Origin: Stieleria sp. JC731
GTDB taxonomy: Bacteria > Planctomycetota > Planctomycetia > Pirellulales > Pirellulaceae
Assembly (NCBI RefSeq): GCF_020966635.1
Contig: NZ_JAJKFQ010000011.1
Span: 744,001-808,000 of the forward strand
Direction of reading: 5' to 3'
Length of the DNA: 64,000 bases
A program made the position numbers and the translations under genes. Positions 55,956 through 64,000 of this stretch are shown here, in pieces. The notes beneath the pieces are model-generated. The model saw only the letters and a program-made list of their open reading frames with translations, was not told the DNA's origin and did not search any database. Numbering within the stretch: the stretch's first letter is position 1; the number at the start of each line of letters is the position of its first letter.

Positions 55956-56693
55956 TTGCTAAAGATCTCCTTGCTACAGACGAATGGTTCTCGAAAGGGC
56001 ACGCGTTATCGTGTCGCCGGTTCGCCATTCCTTATCGGTCGAAACGACGAATGCGATTTGACCCTGGCATCGCGTACGGTCAGTCGCAAGCACTGCATGA
56101 TTGTTTTTGACAGTTCCAGTGTCTTGGTCAAAGACTTGAAAAGCCGCAACGGAACCCAGGTAGGCGGATCCACCGCTTCACCTGACACTCCGGTGCAACT
56201 GTCCCACCATGGTGAGCTTCAAGTGGGGAAGTATTCGTTTCGTATATCGATACGTGACGCCACAACGAATGAGCCGTACCGCCCTTCGCTGATTGATCTA
56301 TCAACTCTTTCGGGAGTCGATGGGGATGCTGGGGTGGAGACGCAGGAGGCGCAGCGGCTGATTAGCGAACTGGATGACTTGGCATCCAAGCTCGAACGTG
56401 CCGAACCAACCGCCCTCGGTGTGGGAATTCAATCTGCTGGTGGCTCCATCAATGAAGCCTCACAAACGAATGCGGATCGTACTTCTACTGAAGAAGCTTC
56501 AACGGAGATGCTGAGCAGGGCCATGGAAAACAGTGGCACAGAAGACAGCGTCGCCGATCGAAAGGACGCTGGTGACGAAGAGACGATCGAAGAGCAAGGT
56601 CCAAAGAAGCTTCCAGAGCACCTTCGTCCCAAGGCTCCTCGCGATAGTAAGGATGCGGCTGCGGTAGCCCTTCGAAATCTCTTTGTTCGCTAG
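55956..56693 (+). CDS. FHA-domain protein
   Basis: The 245-residue protein has an N-terminal FHA domain (about residues 2-100) with FLIGRND, SRTVSRKHCMIVF and LKSRNGTQVGG, the canonical phosphothreonine-binding residues. The rest is acidic and Ser/Glu-rich, probably disordered, and ends with a basic helix (KDAAAVALRNLFVR). FHA proteins read phosphorylation by Ser/Thr kinases, common in planctomycetes. The start is TTG. The stop codon TAG belongs to the first repeat of the element at 56689, so the gene's 3' end was probably modified by that insertion. Confidence 0.85.
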   Translation: MLKISLLQTNGSRKGTRYRVAGSPFLIGRNDECDLTLASRTVSRKHCMIVFDSSSVLVKDLKSRNGTQVGGSTASPDTPVQLSHHGELQVGKYSFRISIRDATTNEPYRPSLIDLSTLSGVDGDAGVETQEAQRLISELDDLASKLERAEPTALGVGIQSAGGSINEASQTNADRTSTEEASTEMLSRAMENSGTEDSVADRKDAGDEETIEEQGPKKLPEHLRPKAPRDSKDAAAVALRNLFVR

Positions 56694-56821
56694 TGCTTCG
56701 TTCCAAATCGATTTTAGGATTAGCCGTATGGCGTTAGCCACGGTTTCAGTGCAATAACCGCGGCTAACGCCCGTCGGCTGATGACCCGAACCCGTATTTT
56801 TATATGGAACGAAGCATTAGC
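56689..56821. mobile_element. MITE-like palindromic element, copy 1
   Basis: The 133-bp element has terminal inverted repeats GCTAGTGCTTCGTTCCA and TGGAACGAAGCATTAGC (16 of 17 matching). Inside is a nested palindrome, TTAGCCG, TGGCGTTAGCC, ACGGTT, a loop, then AACCG, CGGCTAACGCC and CGGCTGA. It overlaps the end of the FHA gene. Confidence 0.82.
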
Positions 56822-56881
56822 CTGCTTCTCAGATCAGTTTGTTTGCTCTGGAAGAGGCGCATGGGACATGCACGAATTAAA

Positions 56882-56909
56882 ACAGGGACGCGGTATTCCA
56901 CGTCCCTGT
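56882..56909 (-). terminator. Intrinsic terminator of the sulfite reductase gene
   Basis: A 9-bp perfect stem ACAGGGACG / CGTCCCTGT with a 10-nt loop. On the minus strand it is followed by TTTTAATT. It lies 65 bp after the stop codon. Confidence 0.78.
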
Positions 56910-56974
56910 CAGTACATTCATTGAATTGATGAAATCAGCGAGATTGCGTATCTCGGTTGATTCAGTTGGTGAAA

Positions 56975-58687
56975 CTAGGCTGATTCAGCAGCCGCTGTCA
57001 TTTCAAGTAGGACGTCTTTACCGATCCGATCGCAGAACTCGCCAAGCGACTCACCATCGTTGCGGTTCGTCTTAAACACTTTGGCGACACTGACGATTTC
57101 GTTGACGATATCGTCGGACGGAACCAAGTCTTTATAGATATAAGCGAGTCGGTTACCGAGCCAGCCGCCGCCGAGGTAAAGCGTGTACTTGTCCTTGGCT
57201 TTTCCAACCAACGCGATATCAGCGTTGTATGGGCGTGCGCAACCGTTTGGGCAACCCGTCATACGAATGGTGAATCGCTCGCTATCGAGTCCAAGCTTGG
57301 CGAGAGGTTGTTCCAGGTCATCGATCAAGCTTGGTAGGCGACGTTCGCTTTCGGTGATCGCTAAGCCGCAGGTTGGCAGTGCGACGCAGGCCATCGACCA
57401 GCGACGAACGGTGCTCGTTTCTTCGGTTGTTGGTGCACCGTATTTCTTGACGATCGCGATCAGCTTGTCTTTGTCGGCTTCTTGGATGTCGGTGAAAATG
57501 ATGCTTTGGTAGCCCGTCATTCGCAATTCGGTGCCGAATGTCTCGCAAATTTCACGCATCATCTTTTTGAGTTGAATCTGGTCGTTGTCATAAAGCCGAC
57601 CATTTTCGATGCTCAACCCATAGGACCACTTTCCGTCGCCCTGTTCTTGCCAACCCATGTGATCGTCAACGCCGGTCACGTCGTCTTCGGCGCAGTCTTT
57701 CAATTGGGCGCCGAAGTACTCTTCGACGGCGCGGCGGAATTTTTCGATTCCCCATTTATCGACAAGGTACTTCATCCGTGCGACTTTTCGGTCGGCGCGA
57801 TTGCCGTAGTCGCGTTGGACTTTAATGATCGCTTTGGCTACATCGATCACTTGATCTGGCGTACAGAAAGCCATGCGTTTGGCGAGCGCCGGATATGTCT
57901 TTTTCAATGCTGGCGTCGTGCCCATTCCACCGCCAACGAGTACGTTGTAGCCGATGATTTCGCCATCACGGACGACAGCCAGATATCCCAAGTCCTGGGT
58001 GTAGATATCGATGCAATTGTCTTCGGGCAATGCGATGCCCATTTTAAATTTCCGCGGCAGGTAACGCGGACCATAAAGCGGCTCGATGACTGGACCGCCG
58101 CCTTCTAGAGTTTTCTCGCCAGTTTCGGGGTCGGTGACCCACAGTTCATGGTAGGCGGGGGTTTCAGGAGCAAGGGCGACGGTCAGTTCGTCCGTCATTT
58201 TTTCCATTTGCTCATGAATGCCGCCAACCCGTTTGGCTGGGCAGCACATGATGTTTCGGTTGACGTCGCCACATGCGGCAAGCGTCGACAGTTCCATCTC
58301 ATTGATTCGATTGATGGTTTCCCGAAGGTCTTTTTTCAGGATGCCGTGCAGCTGCAAAGTCTGACGCGTGGTGATTTTTAGCGTCGAATTGCCAAGCTCA
58401 TCGCAAAGATCCAGCTGAGCCAACATTTGGGAACTGGTGATGCGTCCGCCTGGAATTCGGCAGCGAACCATCATCGAAAATGCCTTCCCACCGCCCTGTT
58501 TTTTCAGCTCCGCTCGTTTATCACGATCGTCTTGCTGATAAGTCCCGTGAAACTTCAGTAGCTGAAGATCGTCTTTGTTAAAGTGATCGGAATCGGCTGC
58601 CAACTCTTCGCCGATCGAGCCACGCAAAAACTGGCTCTCTTCTTTGATCTTTTCAACGGGGCTAAGCTTTGACGCTTCGGTAGACAT
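56975..58687 (-). CDS. Sulfite reductase, CysI/Sir type (sirohaem and [4Fe-4S])
   Basis: The 570-residue protein reduces sulfite to sulfide for assimilation. ITTRQTLQLHG is near the N-terminus. The sirohaem/iron-sulfur ligands are in ACVALPTCGLAITESER (about 432-448) and MTGCPNGCARPYNADIALVGKA (about 475-496). I chose the ATG at 58687 because it gives the usual length; an earlier start at 59056 adds 123 residues that run into folD. The flavoprotein subunit is not in the window, so a ferredoxin may be the donor. The C-terminus is Glu/Ala-rich and unconserved. Confidence 0.93.
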   Translation of the reverse strand: MSTEASKLSPVEKIKEESQFLRGSIGEELAADSDHFNKDDLQLLKFHGTYQQDDRDKRAELKKQGGGKAFSMMVRCRIPGGRITSSQMLAQLDLCDELGNSTLKITTRQTLQLHGILKKDLRETINRINEMELSTLAACGDVNRNIMCCPAKRVGGIHEQMEKMTDELTVALAPETPAYHELWVTDPETGEKTLEGGGPVIEPLYGPRYLPRKFKMGIALPEDNCIDIYTQDLGYLAVVRDGEIIGYNVLVGGGMGTTPALKKTYPALAKRMAFCTPDQVIDVAKAIIKVQRDYGNRADRKVARMKYLVDKWGIEKFRRAVEEYFGAQLKDCAEDDVTGVDDHMGWQEQGDGKWSYGLSIENGRLYDNDQIQLKKMMREICETFGTELRMTGYQSIIFTDIQEADKDKLIAIVKKYGAPTTEETSTVRRWSMACVALPTCGLAITESERRLPSLIDDLEQPLAKLGLDSERFTIRMTGCPNGCARPYNADIALVGKAKDKYTLYLGGGWLGNRLAYIYKDLVPSDDIVNEIVSVAKVFKTNRNDGESLGEFCDRIGKDVLLEMTAAAESA

Positions 58688-58839
58688 CGAGTGAAAAATC
58701 CTGTGTGATAACGACTGGCGGTTCGACAGTCGGTCGACTGTGAATCTGAGCAAACTATAACGGGCGCACCGCATCTTCACTATGGCGATGTCACCTTCGG
58801 CAAAATGGTTTTTTGCAGTATCGGTGCGACAGGAAAAGT

Positions 58840-59742
58840 ATGAACGAGGCTGGCACGATGGCAGAAAGGCTGGATGGAAAGAAAGTCGCGGCAGAAATCC
58901 GCGCCGAAGTTGCTGCGGAAGTGGAGCAATTTGTCGCAAATGGGGCTCAACCACCGTGTTTGGCTGCCGTTCTTGTTGGTGAAGACCCGGCAAGTCAGGT
59001 TTATGTTCGCAACAAAGCTCGGGCGTGCGAAAAAGCTGGGATCGAAGGTAGGACACACCGTTTGCCAGCTGATGCAGGACAGAAAGAGCTGCTTGCAGTC
59101 GTCAACAGCCTGAACACTGATAAGGCCGTGAACGGGATTTTGGTGCAGCTACCGCTGCCATCCGGTCATGGGTACGACGAGCGAGAGATTCTTGACGCGG
59201 TAGACCCGCTGAAGGATGTCGACGCATTCTCCCCGATCAATGTCGGATTTTTGATGCAGGGCCGCCCGCGTTTCCTGCCTTGCACCCCCCACGGGATCGT
59301 GCAGCTATTGCACCGATACAAGATTTCCACATCGGGGAAAAAGGTTTGCGTGGTTGGGCGTAGCGACATTGTCGGTAAACCGATGGCGATGATGTTGGCT
59401 CAGAAATCAGGTTCCTGCGGGCCGGACGTTGCCAACGCTACTGTGACGCTTGCTCACAGCCGTACCGATGACTTGGCCAGTACTTGCCGAGACGCTGACA
59501 TCTTGATTGCCGCTGTCGGAAGACCGGAAATGATCACTGCCGAGATGATCAAACCCGGTGCTGTTGTGATCGACGTTGGGATTAACCGAGTTGGTGACAA
59601 GCTGGTTGGAGACGTGGACTTTGCTGGTGCCATCGAAGTCGCTTCCGCGATCACGCCGGTTCCAGGAGGAGTCGGACCGTTGACGATCGCAATGCTTCTG
59701 CACAACACGTTGCTGGCGGCAAAGCTTCAGGCACAAGCTTAA
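58840..59742 (+). CDS. folD: Bifunctional methylenetetrahydrofolate dehydrogenase/cyclohydrolase
   Basis: The 300-residue protein interconverts one-carbon folates. DPASQVYVRNKARACEKAGI has the catalytic Tyr/Lys region, LVQLPLP is conserved, GRSDIVGKPMAMML binds NADP and PGGVGPLTIAMLLHNTL is the C-terminal signature. I chose the ATG at 58840 because AGGAAAAG lies in front; a second ATG at 58858 also has an upstream GAGG. It is divergent from the sulfite reductase gene with a 152-bp gap. Confidence 0.95.
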   Translation: MNEAGTMAERLDGKKVAAEIRAEVAAEVEQFVANGAQPPCLAAVLVGEDPASQVYVRNKARACEKAGIEGRTHRLPADAGQKELLAVVNSLNTDKAVNGILVQLPLPSGHGYDEREILDAVDPLKDVDAFSPINVGFLMQGRPRFLPCTPHGIVQLLHRYKISTSGKKVCVVGRSDIVGKPMAMMLAQKSGSCGPDVANATVTLAHSRTDDLASTCRDADILIAAVGRPEMITAEMIKPGAVVIDVGINRVGDKLVGDVDFAGAIEVASAITPVPGGVGPLTIAMLLHNTLLAAKLQAQA

Positions 59743-59817
59743 CGCGAAGCGGTTCAGCTAGCGGTCTCCGTCGACCACGGCAGATCGCTTCAAACCACGC
59801 GTCTTTTCAGAAGTAAC

Positions 59818-59952
59818 GCTAGTGGTTCGTTCCAGCTCGATTTTAGGATTCGCCGTATGGCGTTAGCCACGGTTTCAGTGCAGTAACCGGGGCGTTAACG
59901 CCCGTCGGCTGATGACCCGAACCCGTATTTTCATATGGAACGAAGCACTAGC
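59818..59952. mobile_element. MITE-like palindromic element, copy 2
   Basis: The 135-bp element is the close homologue of the copy at 56689 and has the same orientation. Its ends are GCTAGTGGTTCGTTCCA and TGGAACGAAGCACTAGC (16 of 17 matching). It lies between convergent folD and the giant protein gene, ending 24 bp before that gene's stop codon. Confidence 0.82.
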
Positions 59953-59975
59953 GGATGCTTCATCCCGTGTTTTAC

Positions 59976-62900
59976 CTATCCGCGTGAATGATCTCTCGAC
60001 ATCGCTTTCGATGGTGATGCGATTCGCGGGCGTTTAGAAAAATACCGCAAGGCTGGGGCGGAGACGGCGACCAGTAAAATTGCGACAGGGACTGGAAACG
60101 GCACAAAGAAACAGCCCAACAAGGCAATCGCGACGAGCCATGTCGTTGGATGTTCAAGCCAATAGCGGTACCGGCCGCGAAATGGCCAAAGCAGAATGAT
60201 TGCCAGCGCAAAAGTGATCAACGTGATGATGTTGAACAGCCCCCTCTGTAAGCCATCGTGTTTAGCGAACCGCTGCTTCAGAACTGGTAGATCATCAAGA
60301 GATTTCAGCCGACGTGTTTCGAGACGTTCATAGTCACGGAACCGAATGGGCGAAAGCAGTGGCTTGGGCAATTCGGTTTCTGGTGTCAGGAAACGTCCTG
60401 CAAAAGTTAGTAAACGTCGATCGAGTTCTGTCCAACGCGGGTCGACTCGTTCCGGTGTCACTGTCGGGACAGACTCGACCGGGATCGATGCTTCATCGGT
60501 TGCACTTTCGGATTCGGACTCCTCAGGTGTCGAAGTCTTGTCTGCTGTGTCGGCCTTCGGTTTGTCTGATTGCAAATTGGAATCGAATCGATGTCCTGCA
60601 AGCGTCGCAATGGATTCGTAACGGGCGACCCATGGCAGTAACCATTGCGATATTTCTGCGTCGCTACGTTCGGCCAGTAAGTCGCGTGAACGCTCGATCG
60701 CCAAGACAACACTTTGTGCAAATGCGATCGCCATTTCATTGGGATCCGTTCCGATAGGATCGAATCCGCGACTCTCGTCTGCTTGCAGTGTTAGCACATG
60801 TGTTGAGTGAGCTGACGGTGCTTGATAAACGGATAGCCATTGTCGCCGCAGTGGAATTCCCACCGGGGCACATAGGTAGTCGCGTGTTTCCTTCTCCGTT
60901 GCGGTGATTTCAAGAAAAACCTCCAGCGATTGCGGAAGCCGACTATAGGCAAGCGGAATGACAAGGTTTTGTTTCGGGGAGGGGCTGACGGCGCTGGCAT
61001 CGACAGGGGTGATGCTCTGCGGTGAAAAGTCAATTTCGCGACCACCGGCCCATACCCCAATACACTTTGCCGAACTCGGCAACGCCAGGACAACTTCTGT
61101 GCCTTGTTCGGGGAGGATGTCGAAACGTTGGAATACGATCGCTCGATCGCCGGTGAGAAATAACCTTGCGTCACAACATAGCGCGACCGGATCGATGGCG
61201 GCTTGTGACAGCGGTTCGAGCTGAATCGACCAGTTCTCTGCAACGATGTTGTACGCAGAATACATCGTTGGATCTTCGAGAATGTTGCCGAACAAAATCG
61301 GTAAAGTTGGGTCAAGCTGGGTTTCGCGAGCACCTCGTCGTCGCCAATCAATCGCCTCCGTCGTTAAACGTTGTGGTAGCAGGACGACACGGCGTCCGTC
61401 GACGTTTCCAAGTACCTTGATCTTGGGAACCGTCACGCGACCCTGATCACGGTTGTCTAATGTGCATGTCACCAAGACACGTCGTGTTTCAACACCACGG
61501 TCTTCGCTTTCGGATTCACCGAAATGAATTCTTGCGACGCTGACTACAGAATCGTTTGAATTGCGTACCGCCCAGACGTCTGCATCATCGACAATTACCG
61601 ACCTAGCCCAGGCTCCGGGGATCTCAACGTCGACAAAGTCAGGTATTCGATTGGCTGGCAATTGTAAAAGTGTGTGACAGACCCATTGTCCATCGACATA
61701 ACGCATCAATGAGGTCTGATTGCATTTCACCGACGCATCGCGAGGTTGCTTTCGCACTCGAAGATTACTTGGCAGCAACGATGTGTTTGACGAACTATCA
61801 AGCAGTTCTGAGACCGCCGTGGGGCTAAGTTCAAAAACTGGAATCTGTCCTGCCAGAAGTTCCTGTCGTCCGACGACGGGGCGATTTAGTACCAATGGTT
61901 GTGGCACATCGCCCACTTCAACTCGAACGCCGCTAGATCGTGTCACTTGGTAGTTGATCGTCGGGTTGATCGCGCCCAGTGCTTCAATTCGAGGCAATGC
62001 GACTTTGCCATCTGACGGAAGGTTTGCTTGGCAGACAAGCTTGATTTCCATCTGCCCATCGATCCTTCGATCGCCCAGTGAAACGACGATGTTACCGTTG
62101 GGAAGCTTCGTTTGTGACGAGATTGCAAGTGGTTCGCCATTGATCGATTGCCGTAGCAACTGAAATCCGGCAGGAATCGCCATCGAGATACGATTCGTTA
62201 CCGGTCTTGGGTCGATAACGATCGCATTCAAAGTCAGAGTTAGTCGGTTGGTGTCAACATGCAAATGATGCTGCATCACCAACGAAGACTCTGCGTCACG
62301 ATCTCGCCAAAGGGCGAATGATGGAAAGTCTGATTCGGCAACAAATGCTCTCGCCAATGGGCCGGAGTACCCGACCCAGCGATTCAAAAAGTCGTCGGAG
62401 CTGACCGCAACCGATGACGATGCCGACTCGGTGAGCCGGACCGATGGCGCGGACTCAATTCCGAACATCGTTTGCATCGATTGTGCCGAATTGGTCGCGA
62501 CGACGTCAGGCACGGGAAGCAGTTTGCGGTCTTCTGTGGAAGTCGGGTCATTCAGCAGCGATGGTAAACGCCAGAACAATCGAACGGGGGCCGGTGCATC
62601 GGACTGTTTGATGAACTGATAAACCCCGACGGAGCTGATCAGAGTTTCTTCATCAAGTGGCCCTTCTGCACGAGCACGTTGGCTCAATTTCCAGGTCGTC
62701 GGATCTAGATTCGTCGGTGGCGGGCCGAGGATGGTCAGCGAAAGGCTTTGCCCACTTTCGATCGGAGTGATCGATTCGATTTCGCATTCAACAATCGTTG
62801 ACTGAACCCCCGCGGCAATGCGATAGGTCCGACGCAGTGATTGCATACGTCCCGATTCGCCACGCCGCTCGCGATGGCATTTGATCAAAAGTTCGTTGAT

Positions 62901-64000
62901 AGGTCCCAAGTCGGCTTCGTAGCGGCCTAGCTCGGGGCGAGTCAGTGTTTTTCCAAATGGCGTTCCGAGTGACTCGATCAAAATTTCACGTGGTGCTTCG
63001 ACGATCAAGTTTGCCATGTGCACGATCGGTATCGGCAGCCGGATCGTGTGGGTTAAACCATCGGGTTCGTTAAGTGTAGTGGCTTCTGGATCCGTCTCCG
63101 AAGTTTCCGATGACTCCGAAGCGGCAGTGTCAGTGTTGGTAGAACCAGGTGGTGGACTTTTTTTGGCGATGGTGACATTGGGAATGAATGTCACACGCAG
63201 TCCGAATTGTCGGGCTCGCGGGATGTCCACAATGACGGATGTCGCATTGGATACGATGTATCGAGCAATTTGAGATTCGTCGCCATTGATCAATTCGATC
63301 CGTCGAATCGCATCCGAGCGAATCGGCAAAAGCAACTTTGTCGATTCACGGGCCGTTGTGATTTGATATTCGGCCTGAATCTCTGCTGTTAAATCGCGAG
63401 AGCTATCCCGTGATGGTTCAAGAATGACGCGATAGCTTGCTGCCTGGAATTGTGCTTCGACTGCAAGTTCCGAATTCACACGATCGCGAATCCGTTCGTA
63501 GTCGGACTTAGATAGGTAAACCTTGTCGCCGGTCGGATGATGGGTCTGATCCAGCGGAAGCAATAGCTCGATGGGGGCTTGGAAATCAGTTTTTGCAGCG
63601 TCGGCAGCTATCGCCTGAGCTGAAACCGTATTCGCCATCAGGCCGAATATCGTTCCGAATACCGCAATCCAAATCGAGAGCGTTAGTGAAAAGTCGGCAC
63701 CCTCGTGAATTCTCGACTGATGGAACGATCCGTTTCCATGTTGTGTGATGTCATCATACGAATCCGATTTCGAAGGCTTTCGAGTGATGACGTGCAATAA
63801 CCCGCCGAGAGCAAGTGGTACTGTTACCCAAATCAGGATTGGGAGCTGGTACTGCCAGAAAATCACAGCGCCGCTAGCCGACAAAACCATCGCGACAAAC
63901 AGAACGTTCAAGCCTTTAGGGACGTACTTGCAAAGCATCCAGGAAAGCTGAACCAACGACAACGCGACCAGCCAACCGATGCCCAACGCAATATGCCGAG
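59976..64000 (-). CDS. Giant membrane-anchored protein, unknown function, 5' end probably beyond window
   Basis: At least 1336 residues are encoded, and the frame stays open to the window edge past a possible TTG start at 63986, so the N-terminus may be longer. It starts with three or four hydrophobic helices. A signal-like segment (SIWIAVFGTIFGLMANTVSAQA) follows, then about 1100 residues of mostly beta-rich sequence and acidic/Thr linkers (TSTPEESESESATDE). Two or three helices close the protein (about 1255-1325, LITFALAIILLWPF and VAIALLGCFFVPFPV). I recognise no domain. It is probably a large periplasm-facing envelope protein. Confidence 0.7.
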   Translation of the reverse strand, partial: RHIALGIGWLVALSLVQLSWMLCKYVPKGLNVLFVAMVLSASGAVIFWQYQLPILIWVTVPLALGGLLHVITRKPSKSDSYDDITQHGNGSFHQSRIHEGADFSLTLSIWIAVFGTIFGLMANTVSAQAIAADAAKTDFQAPIELLLPLDQTHHPTGDKVYLSKSDYERIRDRVNSELAVEAQFQAASYRVILEPSRDSSRDLTAEIQAEYQITTARESTKLLLPIRSDAIRRIELINGDESQIARYIVSNATSVIVDIPRARQFGLRVTFIPNVTIAKKSPPPGSTNTDTAASESSETSETDPEATTLNEPDGLTHTIRLPIPIVHMANLIVEAPREILIESLGTPFGKTLTRPELGRYEADLGPINELLIKCHRERRGESGRMQSLRRTYRIAAGVQSTIVECEIESITPIESGQSLSLTILGPPPTNLDPTTWKLSQRARAEGPLDEETLISSVGVYQFIKQSDAPAPVRLFWRLPSLLNDPTSTEDRKLLPVPDVVATNSAQSMQTMFGIESAPSVRLTESASSSVAVSSDDFLNRWVGYSGPLARAFVAESDFPSFALWRDRDAESSLVMQHHLHVDTNRLTLTLNAIVIDPRPVTNRISMAIPAGFQLLRQSINGEPLAISSQTKLPNGNIVVSLGDRRIDGQMEIKLVCQANLPSDGKVALPRIEALGAINPTINYQVTRSSGVRVEVGDVPQPLVLNRPVVGRQELLAGQIPVFELSPTAVSELLDSSSNTSLLPSNLRVRKQPRDASVKCNQTSLMRYVDGQWVCHTLLQLPANRIPDFVDVEIPGAWARSVIVDDADVWAVRNSNDSVVSVARIHFGESESEDRGVETRRVLVTCTLDNRDQGRVTVPKIKVLGNVDGRRVVLLPQRLTTEAIDWRRRGARETQLDPTLPILFGNILEDPTMYSAYNIVAENWSIQLEPLSQAAIDPVALCCDARLFLTGDRAIVFQRFDILPEQGTEVVLALPSSAKCIGVWAGGREIDFSPQSITPVDASAVSPSPKQNLVIPLAYSRLPQSLEVFLEITATEKETRDYLCAPVGIPLRRQWLSVYQAPSAHSTHVLTLQADESRGFDPIGTDPNEMAIAFAQSVVLAIERSRDLLAERSDAEISQWLLPWVARYESIATLAGHRFDSNLQSDKPKADTADKTSTPEESESESATDEASIPVESVPTVTPERVDPRWTELDRRLLTFAGRFLTPETELPKPLLSPIRFRDYERLETRRLKSLDDLPVLKQRFAKHDGLQRGLFNIITLITFALAIILLWPFRGRYRYWLEHPTTWLVAIALLGCFFVPFPVPVAILLVAVSAPALRYFSKRPRIASPSKAMSRDHSRG

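Noticed and set aside
58688-59056. Long N-terminal extension of the sulfite reductase
   Set aside because: It overlaps folD on the other strand and adds 123 residues not typical of the family.

Overview
The window looks like a chromosomal segment of a planctomycete, most likely of the Pirellulaceae (Rhodopirellula and relatives). This rests on moderate G+C content, long intergenic stretches, frequent TTG/GTG starts, weak Shine-Dalgarno signals and a typical gene mix: secretin-like proteins with repeated N-domains, FHA and kinase-like proteins, a multihaem cytochrome and very large lineage-restricted proteins. There is no phage, plasmid, IS transposase, CRISPR array, rRNA or tRNA gene that I could recognise. 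Most genes are housekeeping or metabolic.

Layout. 1-4.1 kb (minus): the start of a lipoprotein gene and a full-length secretin. 4.57-5.43 kb: a nine-copy tandem array of palindromic repeats. 5.5-10.8 kb (plus): guanine deaminase, DNA polymerase IV, a sucrose-phosphatase-like HAD enzyme and a GH32-like beta-propeller protein. 11.4-12.03 kb: a second, six-copy palindromic array. 12.18-18.0 kb (plus): a cluster headed by a well-spaced sigma-54-type promoter, encoding a PA2169-type four-helix protein, a type I phosphodiesterase, a BON-MscS channel, an NtrC-type regulator and an overlapping Hpt protein. 18.5-20.7 kb: an AI-2E-type permease and myo-inositol oxygenase. 20.8-23.8 kb (minus): tatD, a cdsA-like gene and leuB. 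24.2-29.4 kb: a GT4 glycosyltransferase, a YjhG-type sugar-acid dehydratase and an aldehyde dehydrogenase. 29.9-34.1 kb: small secreted proteins, then hemP-tonB. 34.6-38.4 kb: an acyltransferase-like protein, a ketosynthase without its catalytic cysteine and a tetrahaem cytochrome. 39.0-45.9 kb (plus): a predicted pseudokinase, then plcP-btaA-btaB (phospholipid breakdown and betaine-lipid synthesis) and an unusual three-module membrane enzyme. 46.1-49.1 kb: transketolase with two exbD genes. 49.2-52.3 kb (minus): a secretin-N-domain protein with no channel domain. 52.5-55.2 kb: an LptF/G permease and a nucleotide-sugar dehydrogenase. 55.3-64 kb: a small lipoprotein, an FHA protein, a sulfite reductase, folD and a giant membrane-anchored protein cut by the window end.

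The most unusual features are non-coding. At least six intergenic regions carry imperfect inverted repeats with one shared architecture: an AACCG outer arm, a GCTAGCGC/GCGTTAGC core and a CGGCTSA inner arm. Some are tandem arrays (periods about 98, 108 and 121 bp), mostly between divergent genes. Two are single elements of about 134 bp with 17-bp terminal inverted repeats, resembling MITEs, between convergent genes.

The most coherent gene system is plcP-btaA-btaB plus the downstream fusion protein. By family knowledge PlcP removes phospholipid head groups to give diacylglycerol, BtaA adds the homoserine head group and BtaB trimethylates it, replacing phospholipid with the phosphorus-free lipid DGTS. 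Regulation by phosphate is inferred, not seen.
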